A stretch of 64,000 nucleotides of DNA from CAZUYC01 sp964624475 (GTDB lineage: Bacteria; Myxococcota_A; UBA9160; SMWR01): assembly GCA_964624475.1 (NCBI GenBank), contig CAZUYC010000042.1:62001-126000 (forward strand). Direction: 5' to 3'. Below are positions 26,720-35,041 of this stretch, piece by piece; position 1 is the stretch's first letter; every line of letters starts with the position of its first letter. Made by a program: the position numbers and the translations under genes. The notes beneath the pieces were generated by a model. The model ran no database searches and was not told the DNA's origin. It saw only the letters and a list, made by a program, of their open reading frames with translations.

Positions 26720-28069
26720 ATGCGCCGGATGCAAGGACGGGAGGAAGGGCAGCTCGTTCGGGGTCTCGGCGTGAGCGGGGCGATCGCGCTCGTCGCCGGG
26801 AACATCATCGGGTCGGGGATCTACGTCATCCCGGCCTCGCTCGCCGACGCCGCCGGGCCGGTATCGCTGCTCGCCTGGCCGATCGTCGCGGTCGGGTACC
26901 TCTGCCTCAACGCGGTGTACTCCGACCTCGCGGAGGCGTATCCGATCCAGGGCGGCCTGCAGGTCTACGCCGAGAAGGCGTTCGGTCCCCTCGCCGGCCT
27001 TCTCGCGTCGTCCCTCTACTGGACCTCGTGCGTCATCGGGAACGCGGCGTTCTTGACGGCGTTCGTCGGCTACGCGCAGGTCTTCTTCCCCGGCCTCGCG
27101 AGCCCGCTCCCCGCGTTCCTCCTCGCCCAGGCGCTGCTGTGGTCCCTGACGCTCGTCAATCTCGGGGGCGTCCGCGCCGGGGCGGCCGTGCAGATGGTGA
27201 CGACTGTGCTCAAGATCCTCCCGCTCCTCGTGCTGGCGGTCGCGCTCGTCCCCCACGCGGCGCCCGCAAACCTGGAGCCCTTCACGCCGAAGGGCTGGGG
27301 GGCGCTCTTCCCGGCGATCGCGCTGGTGGCCTGGCCGTTCCTCGGCAGCGAGACGGCCACCGTCCCCGCCGAGGAGATGAAGGACGCGCGGCGCACGATC
27401 CGCCTCGCGACCTTCCTCGGCTTCGGCGTGGCGGCGCTGGTCTACTTCGCGGTCGCCCTCACGCTGGCGCTGGGGCTTCCCTCCTCCGAGATCGCGGGGA
27501 GCGCGAGCCCCCTGGCGCTCGCCGCCGAGCGCGCCCTCGGACCGTGGGGGAAGACCTTCGTCACCCTCGGCGCCCTCGTCTCGATCGCCGGGATCCTGAA
27601 CGGCTGGATCCTGATCGCGAGCCGTCTCCCCCAGGCGGCGGCGCGCCAGGGCTACATGCCCCGCGCGCTCGCCCGCCTGCACCCGCGGACCGGCGCTCCG
27701 ACGCGGGCGCTCGTCGTGTCGAGCCTCGCGGCAGGGGCGTTCGCCTCGACCTACTTCGTGAGCGGACTTCTCGACGCCTACAACTTCATCGCGCTGGCCT
27801 CGACCGCCGCCGCCCTGGTGGCCATCGCCATGGTCGTGGTCGCCCTCGTCGTGCTCGTGCGCCGCGAGCCGGAGAAGTTCCGGCCCGCGCAGCGCCGCCG
27901 GGCGCCGGTGCTGGCCGCGGTGGGCCTCGTCGTCGTGTTCGTGCTCCTGCGCGGCTCCGGGTGGCAGGTCTGGACCTTCACGGCATTCGCCGCGGCCATC
28001 CCCGTCGCCTACTACGTCGGCTCCGGGAAGTGGGCGGCCGCGCGAGCGAACGCGGGGGAGGCGACCTGA
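26720..28069 (+). CDS. APC-superfamily amino acid permease
   Basis: This 449-residue, roughly 12-helix transporter of the APC superfamily begins GVSGAIALVAGNIIGSGIYV, the helix 1 substrate-binding signature, followed by YPIQGGLQVYAEKAFGPLAG and WPFLGSETATVPAEEMKDAR on helix 6. It resembles the arginine/agmatine and basic or aromatic amino acid branches; the substrate is not readable. ATG 26720 and ATG 26729 are both possible starts. It faces the aminopeptidase gene divergently, so the peptidase might supply amino acids for uptake (inference). Confidence 0.9.
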   Translation: MRRMQGREEGQLVRGLGVSGAIALVAGNIIGSGIYVIPASLADAAGPVSLLAWPIVAVGYLCLNAVYSDLAEAYPIQGGLQVYAEKAFGPLAGLLASSLYWTSCVIGNAAFLTAFVGYAQVFFPGLASPLPAFLLAQALLWSLTLVNLGGVRAGAAVQMVTTVLKILPLLVLAVALVPHAAPANLEPFTPKGWGALFPAIALVAWPFLGSETATVPAEEMKDARRTIRLATFLGFGVAALVYFAVALTLALGLPSSEIAGSASPLALAAERALGPWGKTFVTLGALVSIAGILNGWILIASRLPQAAARQGYMPRALARLHPRTGAPTRALVVSSLAAGAFASTYFVSGLLDAYNFIALASTAAALVAIAMVVVALVVLVRREPEKFRPAQRRRAPVLAAVGLVVVFVLLRGSGWQVWTFTAFAAAIPVAYYVGSGKWAAARANAGEAT

Positions 28070-28080
28070 GCGCGAGAGTG

Positions 28081-28132
28081 CGGCGTCGGCCGCGCCGCCG
28101 CCCGAGGTCGCCGCGCGGCTCGGCCGACGCCG
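28081..28132. terminator. Hairpin between convergent genes
   Basis: Arms CGGCGTCGGCCG (28081-28092) and CGGCCGACGCCG (28121-28132) are perfect complements over 12 bases, 28 bases apart. They lie between the permease stop (28069) and the epimerase stop (28143), a typical place for a bidirectional terminator. No T-tract is present, as often in GC-rich genomes. Confidence 0.5.
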
Positions 28133-28142
28133 GGCGGCGGGC

Positions 28143-29204
28143 TCAACGTCGCGAGGAGCTCGACGCGTCCGCGAAGGCCGGCTGGCGCGCGATCTGCTCG
28201 GCCGTCTCGCGCGGGCAATGGCCTTCGGTCGCGAACCAGCGCACCGCCTCGATCAGCACCTCGCGCGCGGGGCGAGCGCTGAAGCCGAGCTCGCGGCGCG
28301 CCTTCGCGCTGTCGAAGGGGCGGCTGTCGCGGGCGTGCAGGGCGGCCTCACGGGCGACGAGCGGGGGGCGGCGCGTCACGTGGTCGGAGAGCCACTCGTT
28401 CGCGCGCGCCGCGATGCTCAGGACCCCGCGCGGGATCGCGAACCACGGCGCCGGCAGGCCGGTGATCTCGGCCAGCTCGCGCATGACCTCGCGCATCGGC
28501 AGGTTGTCGCCGCCCAGCACGTAGCGCTCGCCGGCACGGCCCTTCTCGAGCGCCAGCACGTGGCCGGCGGCCACGTCGCGCACGTCGACCAGGTTCTGCA
28601 TCAGGTCGGCATACACCTTCATATGGCGGTTCAGGAAGTGCACGATCATCGAGCCGGTCGGCGTCGGGCGGCGGTCGCCGGGGCCGAGCACCGTCGTCGG
28701 GTGGACGATCACGGCCGGCAGCCCGCGCGCGGCGGCGCGCAGCACCAGCACCTCGGCCATCGCCTTCGACGTCTTGTAGTGGCCGCGGAAGGCGCGCAGG
28801 TCGAAGGCGTTCTCCTCGTCGCCGAGGGGGCCTTGCCCGAAGCCCGGCGAGAGGGTCGCGGTGCTGCTCGTGTGGACGAGCTTGCGCACGCCGCGCGCGC
28901 GGGCGGCGTCGAGCACGTTGCGGGTGCCCTCCACGTTGACGCGGTAGAAGTCGCGCGCGTCGGGCAGCCAGAAGGCGTAGCAGGCGGCGGTGTGCACCAG
29001 CGTGTCGCAGCCCTCGAGCGCGCGCCGCACGCCGGCGGCGTCGAGCAGCTCGAGGTCGCGCAGCTTGGCGGGGAGCCCCTCCAGGTTCTCGCAGCCGAGG
29101 TCGGCGCCGACCAGCGCCACGACCTCGTGGCCGCGCTCGAGGAGCTCGCGCACCACCCTCGAGCCGACGAAACCGTTGGCGCCCGTGACGGCACAGCAGG
29201 CCAT
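28143..29204 (-). CDS. NAD-dependent epimerase / dihydroflavonol-reductase-like protein
   Basis: This 353-residue extended short-chain dehydrogenase has CAVTGANGFVGSRVVRELLE (Rossmann loop), VNVEGTRNVLDAARARGV, HTSSTATLSP, GHYKTSKAMAE (YxxxK) and IVHPTTVLGPGDRRPTPTG. It resembles the HpnA hopanoid-associated epimerase group. Its ATG shares one base with the aminotransferase TGA (TGATG), so the two are translationally coupled. A joint role in an aminated or modified lipid or sugar pathway is possible, but no squalene-hopene cyclase is present in the window. Confidence 0.88.
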   Translation of the reverse strand: MACCAVTGANGFVGSRVVRELLERGHEVVALVGADLGCENLEGLPAKLRDLELLDAAGVRRALEGCDTLVHTAACYAFWLPDARDFYRVNVEGTRNVLDAARARGVRKLVHTSSTATLSPGFGQGPLGDEENAFDLRAFRGHYKTSKAMAEVLVLRAAARGLPAVIVHPTTVLGPGDRRPTPTGSMIVHFLNRHMKVYADLMQNLVDVRDVAAGHVLALEKGRAGERYVLGGDNLPMREVMRELAEITGLPAPWFAIPRGVLSIAARANEWLSDHVTRRPPLVAREAALHARDSRPFDSAKARRELGFSARPAREVLIEAVRWFATEGHCPRETAEQIARQPAFADASSSSRR

Positions 29205-30592
29205 CAGCCGCGCCCCGTCTTCATGCGGATCGCCGCCCCGGCGAGCCGCTTGCCGAGCTCCCAGATGGCGCCGCCCACCTCGTGCGCGGCGGCGATCACG
29301 TCCTCGCACGCGCCCGTGATCCAGCGCCGGTCGTCCTGGTCGATGACCAGGGGCGGCAGGAACTTGACGACGTTCATCCGGTTGGCCGCCACCTGCGACA
29401 GGATGCGGTGCCGGGTGAAGAGCGGAATCGTGATCATCTGGCAGAAGAGGCCCTCGTTGGCGGCCTCGAGGAGCTTCCAGGCGGCGCGCAGGCGCAGGCT
29501 CTCGGGGCGCCCGAACTCGAGCGCGATCATGAGCCCCTTGCCGCGCACGTCCTTCAGGAACTCGTGGCGGGCGACCAGTGGCCGCAGGTCGTCGACGATC
29601 TGCGCGCCGACCGTGGCCGCGTTCTCGACCAGCTTCTCGGCGTCGAGGACCTCGAGCGTGGCGAGGCCCGCCGCCATGGCGAGGTTGTTCTTCGAGAAGG
29701 TCGAGCCGTGCACCGCCGAGCGGTCCATGCGGTCGAAGACGGCGTCGAAGACGGACTTGCGGCAGGCGACGGCGCCGACCGGCACGAAGCCGCCCGAGAG
29801 CGCCTTCGCCAGGGTGATCATGTCGGGCTCGACGCCCCAGTGCTCGACGGCCAGGAACTTCCCGGTGCGGCCGAGACCGGTCTGGATCTCGTCGGCGACG
29901 AAGAGCGTGCCGTACTTCTTGCAGAGCGCGGCGACGCCCGGCAGGTAGCCGTCGCTCGGGATGCGCACGCCGTGGCCGACGATCGGCTCGACCACGAAGG
30001 CCGCCACGTCGCGTCCCGCGAGCGCGCGCTCGAGCGCCGGAAGGTCGTCGAAGGGCACGCGCACGGTGTCGGCGAGCAGGGGGCCGAAGCCCTCTCGGAA
30101 GCCCTCGTCGCCGTTCAGCGACAGCGAGCCCAGCGTGAGCCCGTGGAAGCCTTGCTCGACGTAGGCGATCTTCGCGCGCCGAGTGCTGTAGCGGGCGAAC
30201 TTGATGGCGGTCTCGACGGCCTCGCTGCCCGAGTTCGTGAAGAAGATGCGCTCGAGGCCGCCGGGCATGAGCGCCAGCAGCCGCTCGGCCAGCAGCCCCG
30301 CCAGCACCGTCACGTCCATCTGCACCAGGTCGGGAAGCTCGGCGCACAGCACGTCGCGCAACGCCTCGACGACGGTCGGGTGGTTGCGCCCGACCGCGAA
30401 CACGCCCCAGCCCGAGAGCAGGTCGAGGTAGCGGTTGCCCGCGGCATCGAAGAGGTGGGGCCCGCGCGCCTCGGTGTAGGTCACGTCGAAGCCGATCGTC
30501 TTGAGCACGCGCACGTGCTGCGCGTTCAGGTACCGCTCGTGGAGCGCGTACTTCTCGGGCAGCCGCTCGGCCACGAGATCCAGGATCTTCAC
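29204..30592 (-). CDS. Class III aminotransferase (aspartate aminotransferase family)
   Basis: This 462-residue PLP enzyme belongs to the acetylornithine/ornithine/GABA aminotransferase group. LLSGWGVFAVGRNHPTVVEA, FFTNSGSEAVETAIKFARY, FVVEPIVGHGVRIPSDGYLP, LFVADEIQTGLGRTGKFLA and the lysine site MITLAKALSGGFVPVGA are intact. It heads the two-gene operon with the epimerase. HpnO of hopanoid biosynthesis is of this family, but so are many others, so the substrate is left open. Confidence 0.9.
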   Translation of the reverse strand: MKILDLVAERLPEKYALHERYLNAQHVRVLKTIGFDVTYTEARGPHLFDAAGNRYLDLLSGWGVFAVGRNHPTVVEALRDVLCAELPDLVQMDVTVLAGLLAERLLALMPGGLERIFFTNSGSEAVETAIKFARYSTRRAKIAYVEQGFHGLTLGSLSLNGDEGFREGFGPLLADTVRVPFDDLPALERALAGRDVAAFVVEPIVGHGVRIPSDGYLPGVAALCKKYGTLFVADEIQTGLGRTGKFLAVEHWGVEPDMITLAKALSGGFVPVGAVACRKSVFDAVFDRMDRSAVHGSTFSKNNLAMAAGLATLEVLDAEKLVENAATVGAQIVDDLRPLVARHEFLKDVRGKGLMIALEFGRPESLRLRAAWKLLEAANEGLFCQMITIPLFTRHRILSQVAANRMNVVKFLPPLVIDQDDRRWITGACEDVIAAAHEVGGAIWELGKRLAGAAIRMKTGRG

Positions 30593-30773
30593 GGAACCCC
30601 CTGGGCGCGCGGGAATCTACCGAAGCGCGCGGCGCATGAAAACGGGTCGCGCGCGCCCGGGGCGCCACGCCCGCGGGATCGAGCAGGCTGCGGCTCAGCT
30701 CCCGGAGGGCAGCGGAAAGGCGTCGGGTCAGTCGAGGAGCAGCTGCTTCAGGCGCAGCCTGGCGGGTCGTGCA

Positions 30774-31244
30774 TCATTCGTGGATCTGCTCGGCGAGATA
30801 GCGCTCCTTGCCGATCTCCTCGACGATGTGGAGCTGGCCCTCGAGCCAGTCCGCCGAGCGCTCCTCGCCCTCGAGGATCGTCTCCAGGAGCTCCCGGCTG
30901 CCGTTGTCGCCCTTGGCGCGCGCGAGCTCGATCGCGTCGTTCAGGCGCTCGATCGCCTCGCTCTCGAGGGCGAGGTCGAGGCGATGCTGCTCGACGGCAT
31001 CCTCGCCGACGCGCACCGGGCTCAGGCGCTGCATGTTCGGCACGCCCTCGAGGTAGAGGATGCGGTGGATCACCCGGTCGGCGTCCTTCATCTCGTCGAT
31101 CGATTCCTCGCGCTTCTTCTTCGCGAGCCGCAGGTAGCCCCAGTTGTCGCACATGCGGTAGTGGATGAAGTACTGGTTGATCGCGGTGAGCTCGGCCGTG
31201 AGCACGGCGTTCAGCGCCTCGATCACCTGGGGATCGCCTCGCAT
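30774..31244 (-). CDS. bfr: Bacterioferritin
   Basis: This 156-residue iron-storage ferritin begins MRGDPQVIEALNAVLTAELT, then AINQYFIHYRMCDNWG. ESIDEMKDADRVIHRILYLE includes the methionine at the heme-ligand position and the ferroxidase glutamate. ESEAIERLNDAIELARAKGD and LEGEERSADWLEGQL complete the four-helix bundle. GGGAGGA precedes ATG 31244. The bacterioferritin-associated ferredoxin lies just upstream on the same strand. A weak Fur-like site is found about 70 bases upstream. Confidence 0.95.
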   Translation of the reverse strand: MRGDPQVIEALNAVLTAELTAINQYFIHYRMCDNWGYLRLAKKKREESIDEMKDADRVIHRILYLEGVPNMQRLSPVRVGEDAVEQHRLDLALESEAIERLNDAIELARAKGDNGSRELLETILEGEERSADWLEGQLHIVEEIGKERYLAEQIHE

Positions 31245-31314
31245 CGCGGAGTCCTCCCGTCCGACCGCTCCGCGGCGAAGGATGGACCGTGTGCCGCGCA
31301 AAGGCCAACGAAAC

Positions 31315-31333
31315 GAAAATGAAAACGGAGTTC
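31315..31333. promoter_or_regulatory. Weak Fur-box-like site upstream of bfr
   Basis: GAAAATGAAAACGGAGTTC matches the 19-base enterobacterial Fur consensus at 11 positions, chiefly in the left half. Position, about 70 bases before bfr, fits an iron-responsive site, but the match is weak. Confidence 0.25.
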
Positions 31334-31350
31334 AGGGGCCGCGGCCTCAC

Positions 31351-31390
31351 CGGGGCCCGGGCGTCGCTCGCCTGCGGCTCGCTGCGCGGC
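31351..31390 (-). repeat. Dispersed GC-rich repeat, copy 2
   Basis: On the minus strand this contains GCGCAGCGAGCCGCAG followed by GCGAGCGACG. It matches the copy at 63511-63550 over more than 20 consecutive bases. It lies between bfr and the ferredoxin gene. Confidence 0.55.
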
Positions 31391-31407
31391 GGCTCCGCCG
31401 CCTTGCG

Positions 31408-31623
31408 TCAGCCTGCGCCGACGAGGCCCTCGACCTGGCTGAAGGGGGCGGGCAGAGCGTCGATCGCCTCGGTCGAGAGGATCTCGCAGATCGCCGGCCG
31501 GCAGCCCCCGCACATGCGCCCCGCGCGGCAGGCGCGGGCGACCTGGCCCACGCTGCGCGCGCCTTCGCGCACGGCCTGGCGGATCGAGCGATCCGAGACG
31601 CCCTGGCAGTGGCAGACGATCAA
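31408..31623 (-). CDS. bfd: Bacterioferritin-associated ferredoxin
   Basis: This 71-residue [2Fe-2S] protein has the four-cysteine pattern IVCHCQGVSD (CxC) and GRMCGGCRPAI (CxxC). Bfd reduces bacterioferritin so that stored iron can be released. It starts at TTG 31623 with GGAGGGCG upstream. It lies upstream of bfr on the same strand, the expected functional partner, separated by a 163-base gap that carries a dispersed repeat. A Fur-like site lies about 53 bases upstream. Confidence 0.93.
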   Translation of the reverse strand: MIVCHCQGVSDRSIRQAVREGARSVGQVARACRAGRMCGGCRPAICEILSTEAIDALPAPFSQVEGLVGAG

Positions 31624-31675
31624 CCCACGCCCTCCGGCGGGCCGGCGGCCCGCATAGGGAGATTATGCACCAGAT

Positions 31676-31694
31676 GAAAATGGATTTCAATATC
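31676..31694. promoter_or_regulatory. Candidate Fur box upstream of bfd
   Basis: GAAAATGGATTTCAATATC matches the classical 19-base Fur consensus at 13 positions, including both outer thirds, and contains the inner dyad TGAAA-N5-TTTCA. It lies about 53 bases before the bfd start. Fur control of bfd is well known in other bacteria. Confidence 0.4.
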
Positions 31695-31774
31695 GTCTGG
31701 CCGTGGGCGATTCCCCCCGGGGATGCAAGCCGGGCGTGACCGCATCGGACACGTTCCCGCGCCATCCTCCGGCC

Positions 31775-34700
31775 GTGCCGAGAGCTCTAGTTCGCGTGGG
31801 GCAGGGTCCGAGGTCCGTGGAGCGCCTCCTGCTCGAGGCGCTCGACCGCCATCTCGAGGCCGGGCGGAGCGACCCCGGCGCGCTTGCGCGCCCGGTGCGG
31901 ATCGTCGTCCCGTCGCAGAGCCTCGCGCAGCACCTCTGCGTGCAGATCGCGCGGCGCGCGGGGCGGGCGCTCCTCGGCGTCTCGGTCCGCACCCTCCACG
32001 CCGTCGCCTGCGACGTGCTCGAGCGCGCGGGAGTGGCGCTGCCGGCGGGGGAGGGCCTCTTCGAGCTCGTGGTCCGGCGCGCGGCCCGCGCCGAGGCCGC
32101 GCTCGCGCCGCTCGCGGAGCTCGAGGACGGGCACCTCGCCGTCGCGGCCTCGGTGCGCGACCTGCTCGACGCGGGCTTCGAGCCGGCGCACGCCGATGCG
32201 CTCGACGAGGCGCTCGGCGCCGAGCCCGGCCCGCGCGACCACGCCCGGCGCGCGCGCGCCGTGGTGCGCGTGGCGCAGGGGGTCGCGCGCGAGATCGAGG
32301 CGGGTCGCCTCGGCCACGGCTCGCGCCTCTACCGCCTCGCGCGCGAGATCGTCGAGCGCGACCCCGAGGCGGCGCTGCCGGCGCGCGCCATCCTAATTCA
32401 TGGCTTCGCGGACGCGACGGGCGTCGTGACCGATCTCCTCGAGGCCCTGGTCCAGCGCGCGAGCGCCACGCTCTTCCTCGATCGGCCGCCCGACCCGGCG
32501 GATCCGTCGCGCGAGGATGCGGGCGCGCGCTTCGGCGATCGCTTCGCCGCCCGCGTGCTCGGCGCGCCGCCTCCCGCCGCCGAGGCGCCGGCGCCGCCCG
32601 GCGAGGTGGAGGTGGTGCACGCGCAGGGCGCGTGGGCCGAGGCGCGCACGCTGGCCGAGGCGCTGCGCGAGGCTCTCGACGCGGGCGAGCTCGCTCCGGA
32701 AGAGCTCGGCGTGGTGGCGCGCGACCTCGCCGCGCACCGCCTCGCGCTGCGCGCGCAGCTCGGGCGGCTCGCGATCCCGTTCTCCGGGCTGGGGGAGCTC
32801 GGGCCGGCGAGCCCGTCCGGACGCCGCCTCGCGGACCTCCTCGCCCTGCTGCGCGACGGCCCGCGCGCCCGCGCGGAGCGCTGGCTCGAGGTGCTGGAGC
32901 TCGACCGGCCCGGGGGACGCCGGCTCTCGCCGCAGGAGCGCGCCGACCTGCGGCTTGGCCTCCACGCGCTCGGCGCCGCGCGCCTCGCGCAGGTGGCGGG
33001 CCTCGCGACCGCACGCGAAGGCGAGACGGAGGATCCGGCGCTCCCGATTCGCGCCGGGCTCGCCGCGAACGACGACGGCGGAGCGCGAGCGCCGCGGCGG
33101 CGCCTGCGCCGCCCGCTCCTCGACGCGGCGATCGCGCGCGCGCGCGACCTCCAGGAGCGCCTCGCCGCGATCGAGGTGCTACCCGCCCTCCGCCCGCTCG
33201 CCGAGCGCGCGGACGCTCTGCGCGAGATCGCGCGCGAGGCCCTCGGCTGGCGCGACGGGGATCCCGGCGCTCGCGAGCTCGAGTCGGCGCTCGAGGGCGC
33301 CGCGCTCGGCCCTGTGGAGCTCCCCGTCGATGCCGAGGAGCTGCTCCTCCTGCTCGCGCGCCGGCTCGCGGGGGAGGGCCGGGTTCCGCTCGGCGGAGAG
33401 GGCGGCGGAGTGCAGGTCCTGACGGTGACCGAGGCGCGCGCGCGCTGCTTCGGGCGCCTCTTCGTGGTCGGGCTCGCGCGCGATGCCTTTCCGCGCGCGG
33501 TCGCCGAGGACCCGCTCCTGCCGGACGCGCTCCGCGCGCGTCTGCGCGCGCTGCTTCCGGACCTTCCCTTGAAGCGCGACGGGCACGACGAGGAACGCTT
33601 CCTCTTCGCACAGCTCGTCGCGGCGAGCGGGAGGGTCGCGCTCCTCGCCTCGACCTGCGACGACGACGGCCGCGCGCGCGAGATCTCGCCGCTGGTCGAG
33701 CGACTCCGCCGGGCGCCGCACGTGGCGGGCCCGCGCATCGCGCCGTCCGCCACCGCGCGCGAGGCACTCGCCGCGCCCGGCGCGCGCCCCGCCCACGAGC
33801 GCGCGCTCCTCGCCGGCCTGCACGCGAGCGAGGCGGACTTCGCGGCACTCCTGCCCGTCGCGCTCGAGGAGGCCTGGCGCGGCGAGGGCGCGTCCCCGTC
33901 CGATGCGACCGCGCTCGCCGCCGGCCGCATCGCGGTCCTGCGCGAGATCGATCGTCCCGCCTACCGCGCCGAGCGCCTCGGGCCCTACCTAGGCTTCGTG
34001 GGTCGGCTACGCGCGGAGGGCGATCCGCGCCGCGGTCCCCTCGCCGTGACGACCCTGGAGAAGCTCTTCCGCTGCCCCTGGCAGACGTTCCTCGCGAGCG
34101 TCCTGCGCATCGAGGCGCCCCCCGACGCGGGGGGTGAGCTGCCGGCCGCCGATCCGCGCCGCCTCGGATCGCTCGTGCATCGCGTCCTCGAGCGCGTCGC
34201 GCAGGCGAGCCTCGGCCTTCCCGGCGCGACGCTCGCCGAGGTCGCGGGGCGCTCCCCGGTCGCCGTCGCGTGGCCCGCGCCGGAGGCGCTGGAGGAGATC
34301 GCGCGCGAGGCGGCGCGCGAGATCCTGCGCGAAGAGGGCATCGCGCTGCCGGGCTTCGAACGCGTGCTCGAGATCGCGGCGCGCGACGCGCTCGCGGTGG
34401 CGCGCGAGCACGACGCGGCGGCGCCGCAGGCTGGCTCGGGGATCGTCGGCGCCGAGGTGGAGTGCCGGCTGCAGGTCGCCGATGCCGCGGGCCTGCCCCG
34501 CGAGCTCCGTCTGCGCGCCGACCGCGTCGACCGCCGCGCGGGAGCGCTCTGTCTCACCGACTACAAGACGGGCAAGCCCAAGGTCGAGCAGGTGAACCAG
34601 GCGAAGCGGCGGGCGGCGCTCCTCGCGGCGGTCGCGGAAGGCGAGCTCCTCCAGGGGCCCGGCTACGCCGCCGTCGTTCGCGCCCACGGGGCCGCGGGCG

Positions 34701-35041
34701 GGGGCGGGCGGTATCTCTACCTGCGCTCGGATGCGGCCCCCGCCGCGCGCGAGCTCGCCATCGGCGCCGGCGACGCCGAGATCGCGCGGGCCTTCGAGCA
34801 GGCCGTGGCTCGCGCGCTCGGCGCCTGGGACGCGGGGAGCTTCTTCCCGCGCCTCGTCGCGGCCGAGACCGAGCGCGAGAACCCGGACTGCCGCACCTGC
34901 CTCGTGAAGGAGGCCTGCGTGAAGGGCGACTCGTCGGCCCGCGGGCGCCTCGTGCGCTGGGCTGCGGCCGCGCCGGCGAGGACGCTCGCGGCGGCCGAGG
35001 CGGCGGCCCTCGGACTCTGGCGGCGGGAAGGCGAGCCGTGA
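31775..35041 (+). CDS. addB: AddB-like PD-(D/E)XK nuclease/helicase-fold subunit
   Basis: This protein of about 1088 residues should partner AddA in double-strand-break resection. The N-terminal half is a degenerate helicase fold (PVRIVVPSQSLAQHLCVQIA, VRTLHAVACDVLERAG). The C-terminal nuclease has RADRVDRRAGALCLTDYKTG near residue 920. Four cysteines of the AddB iron-sulfur staple are visible: LFRCPWQTFL near 766 and DCRTCLVKEACVKG near 1040. The start is uncertain: GTG 31703 gives 24 more residues, but they overlap the region next to the Fur-like site. Its TGA overlaps the next GTG (GTGA), so subunit synthesis is coupled. Confidence 0.88.
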   Translation: MPRALVRVGQGPRSVERLLLEALDRHLEAGRSDPGALARPVRIVVPSQSLAQHLCVQIARRAGRALLGVSVRTLHAVACDVLERAGVALPAGEGLFELVVRRAARAEAALAPLAELEDGHLAVAASVRDLLDAGFEPAHADALDEALGAEPGPRDHARRARAVVRVAQGVAREIEAGRLGHGSRLYRLAREIVERDPEAALPARAILIHGFADATGVVTDLLEALVQRASATLFLDRPPDPADPSREDAGARFGDRFAARVLGAPPPAAEAPAPPGEVEVVHAQGAWAEARTLAEALREALDAGELAPEELGVVARDLAAHRLALRAQLGRLAIPFSGLGELGPASPSGRRLADLLALLRDGPRARAERWLEVLELDRPGGRRLSPQERADLRLGLHALGAARLAQVAGLATAREGETEDPALPIRAGLAANDDGGARAPRRRLRRPLLDAAIARARDLQERLAAIEVLPALRPLAERADALREIAREALGWRDGDPGARELESALEGAALGPVELPVDAEELLLLLARRLAGEGRVPLGGEGGGVQVLTVTEARARCFGRLFVVGLARDAFPRAVAEDPLLPDALRARLRALLPDLPLKRDGHDEERFLFAQLVAASGRVALLASTCDDDGRAREISPLVERLRRAPHVAGPRIAPSATAREALAAPGARPAHERALLAGLHASEADFAALLPVALEEAWRGEGASPSDATALAAGRIAVLREIDRPAYRAERLGPYLGFVGRLRAEGDPRRGPLAVTTLEKLFRCPWQTFLASVLRIEAPPDAGGELPAADPRRLGSLVHRVLERVAQASLGLPGATLAEVAGRSPVAVAWPAPEALEEIAREAAREILREEGIALPGFERVLEIAARDALAVAREHDAAAPQAGSGIVGAEVECRLQVADAAGLPRELRLRADRVDRRAGALCLTDYKTGKPKVEQVNQAKRRAALLAAVAEGELLQGPGYAAVVRAHGAAGGGGRYLYLRSDAAPAARELAIGAGDAEIARAFEQAVARALGAWDAGSFFPRLVAAETERENPDCRTCLVKEACVKGDSSARGRLVRWAAAAPARTLAAAEAAALGLWRREGEP

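Noticed and set aside
28143..30592. Hopanoid biosynthesis locus (HpnA plus HpnO)
   Set aside because: Both families are broad and no squalene-hopene cyclase or other hopanoid gene is in the window, so only generic names were given.
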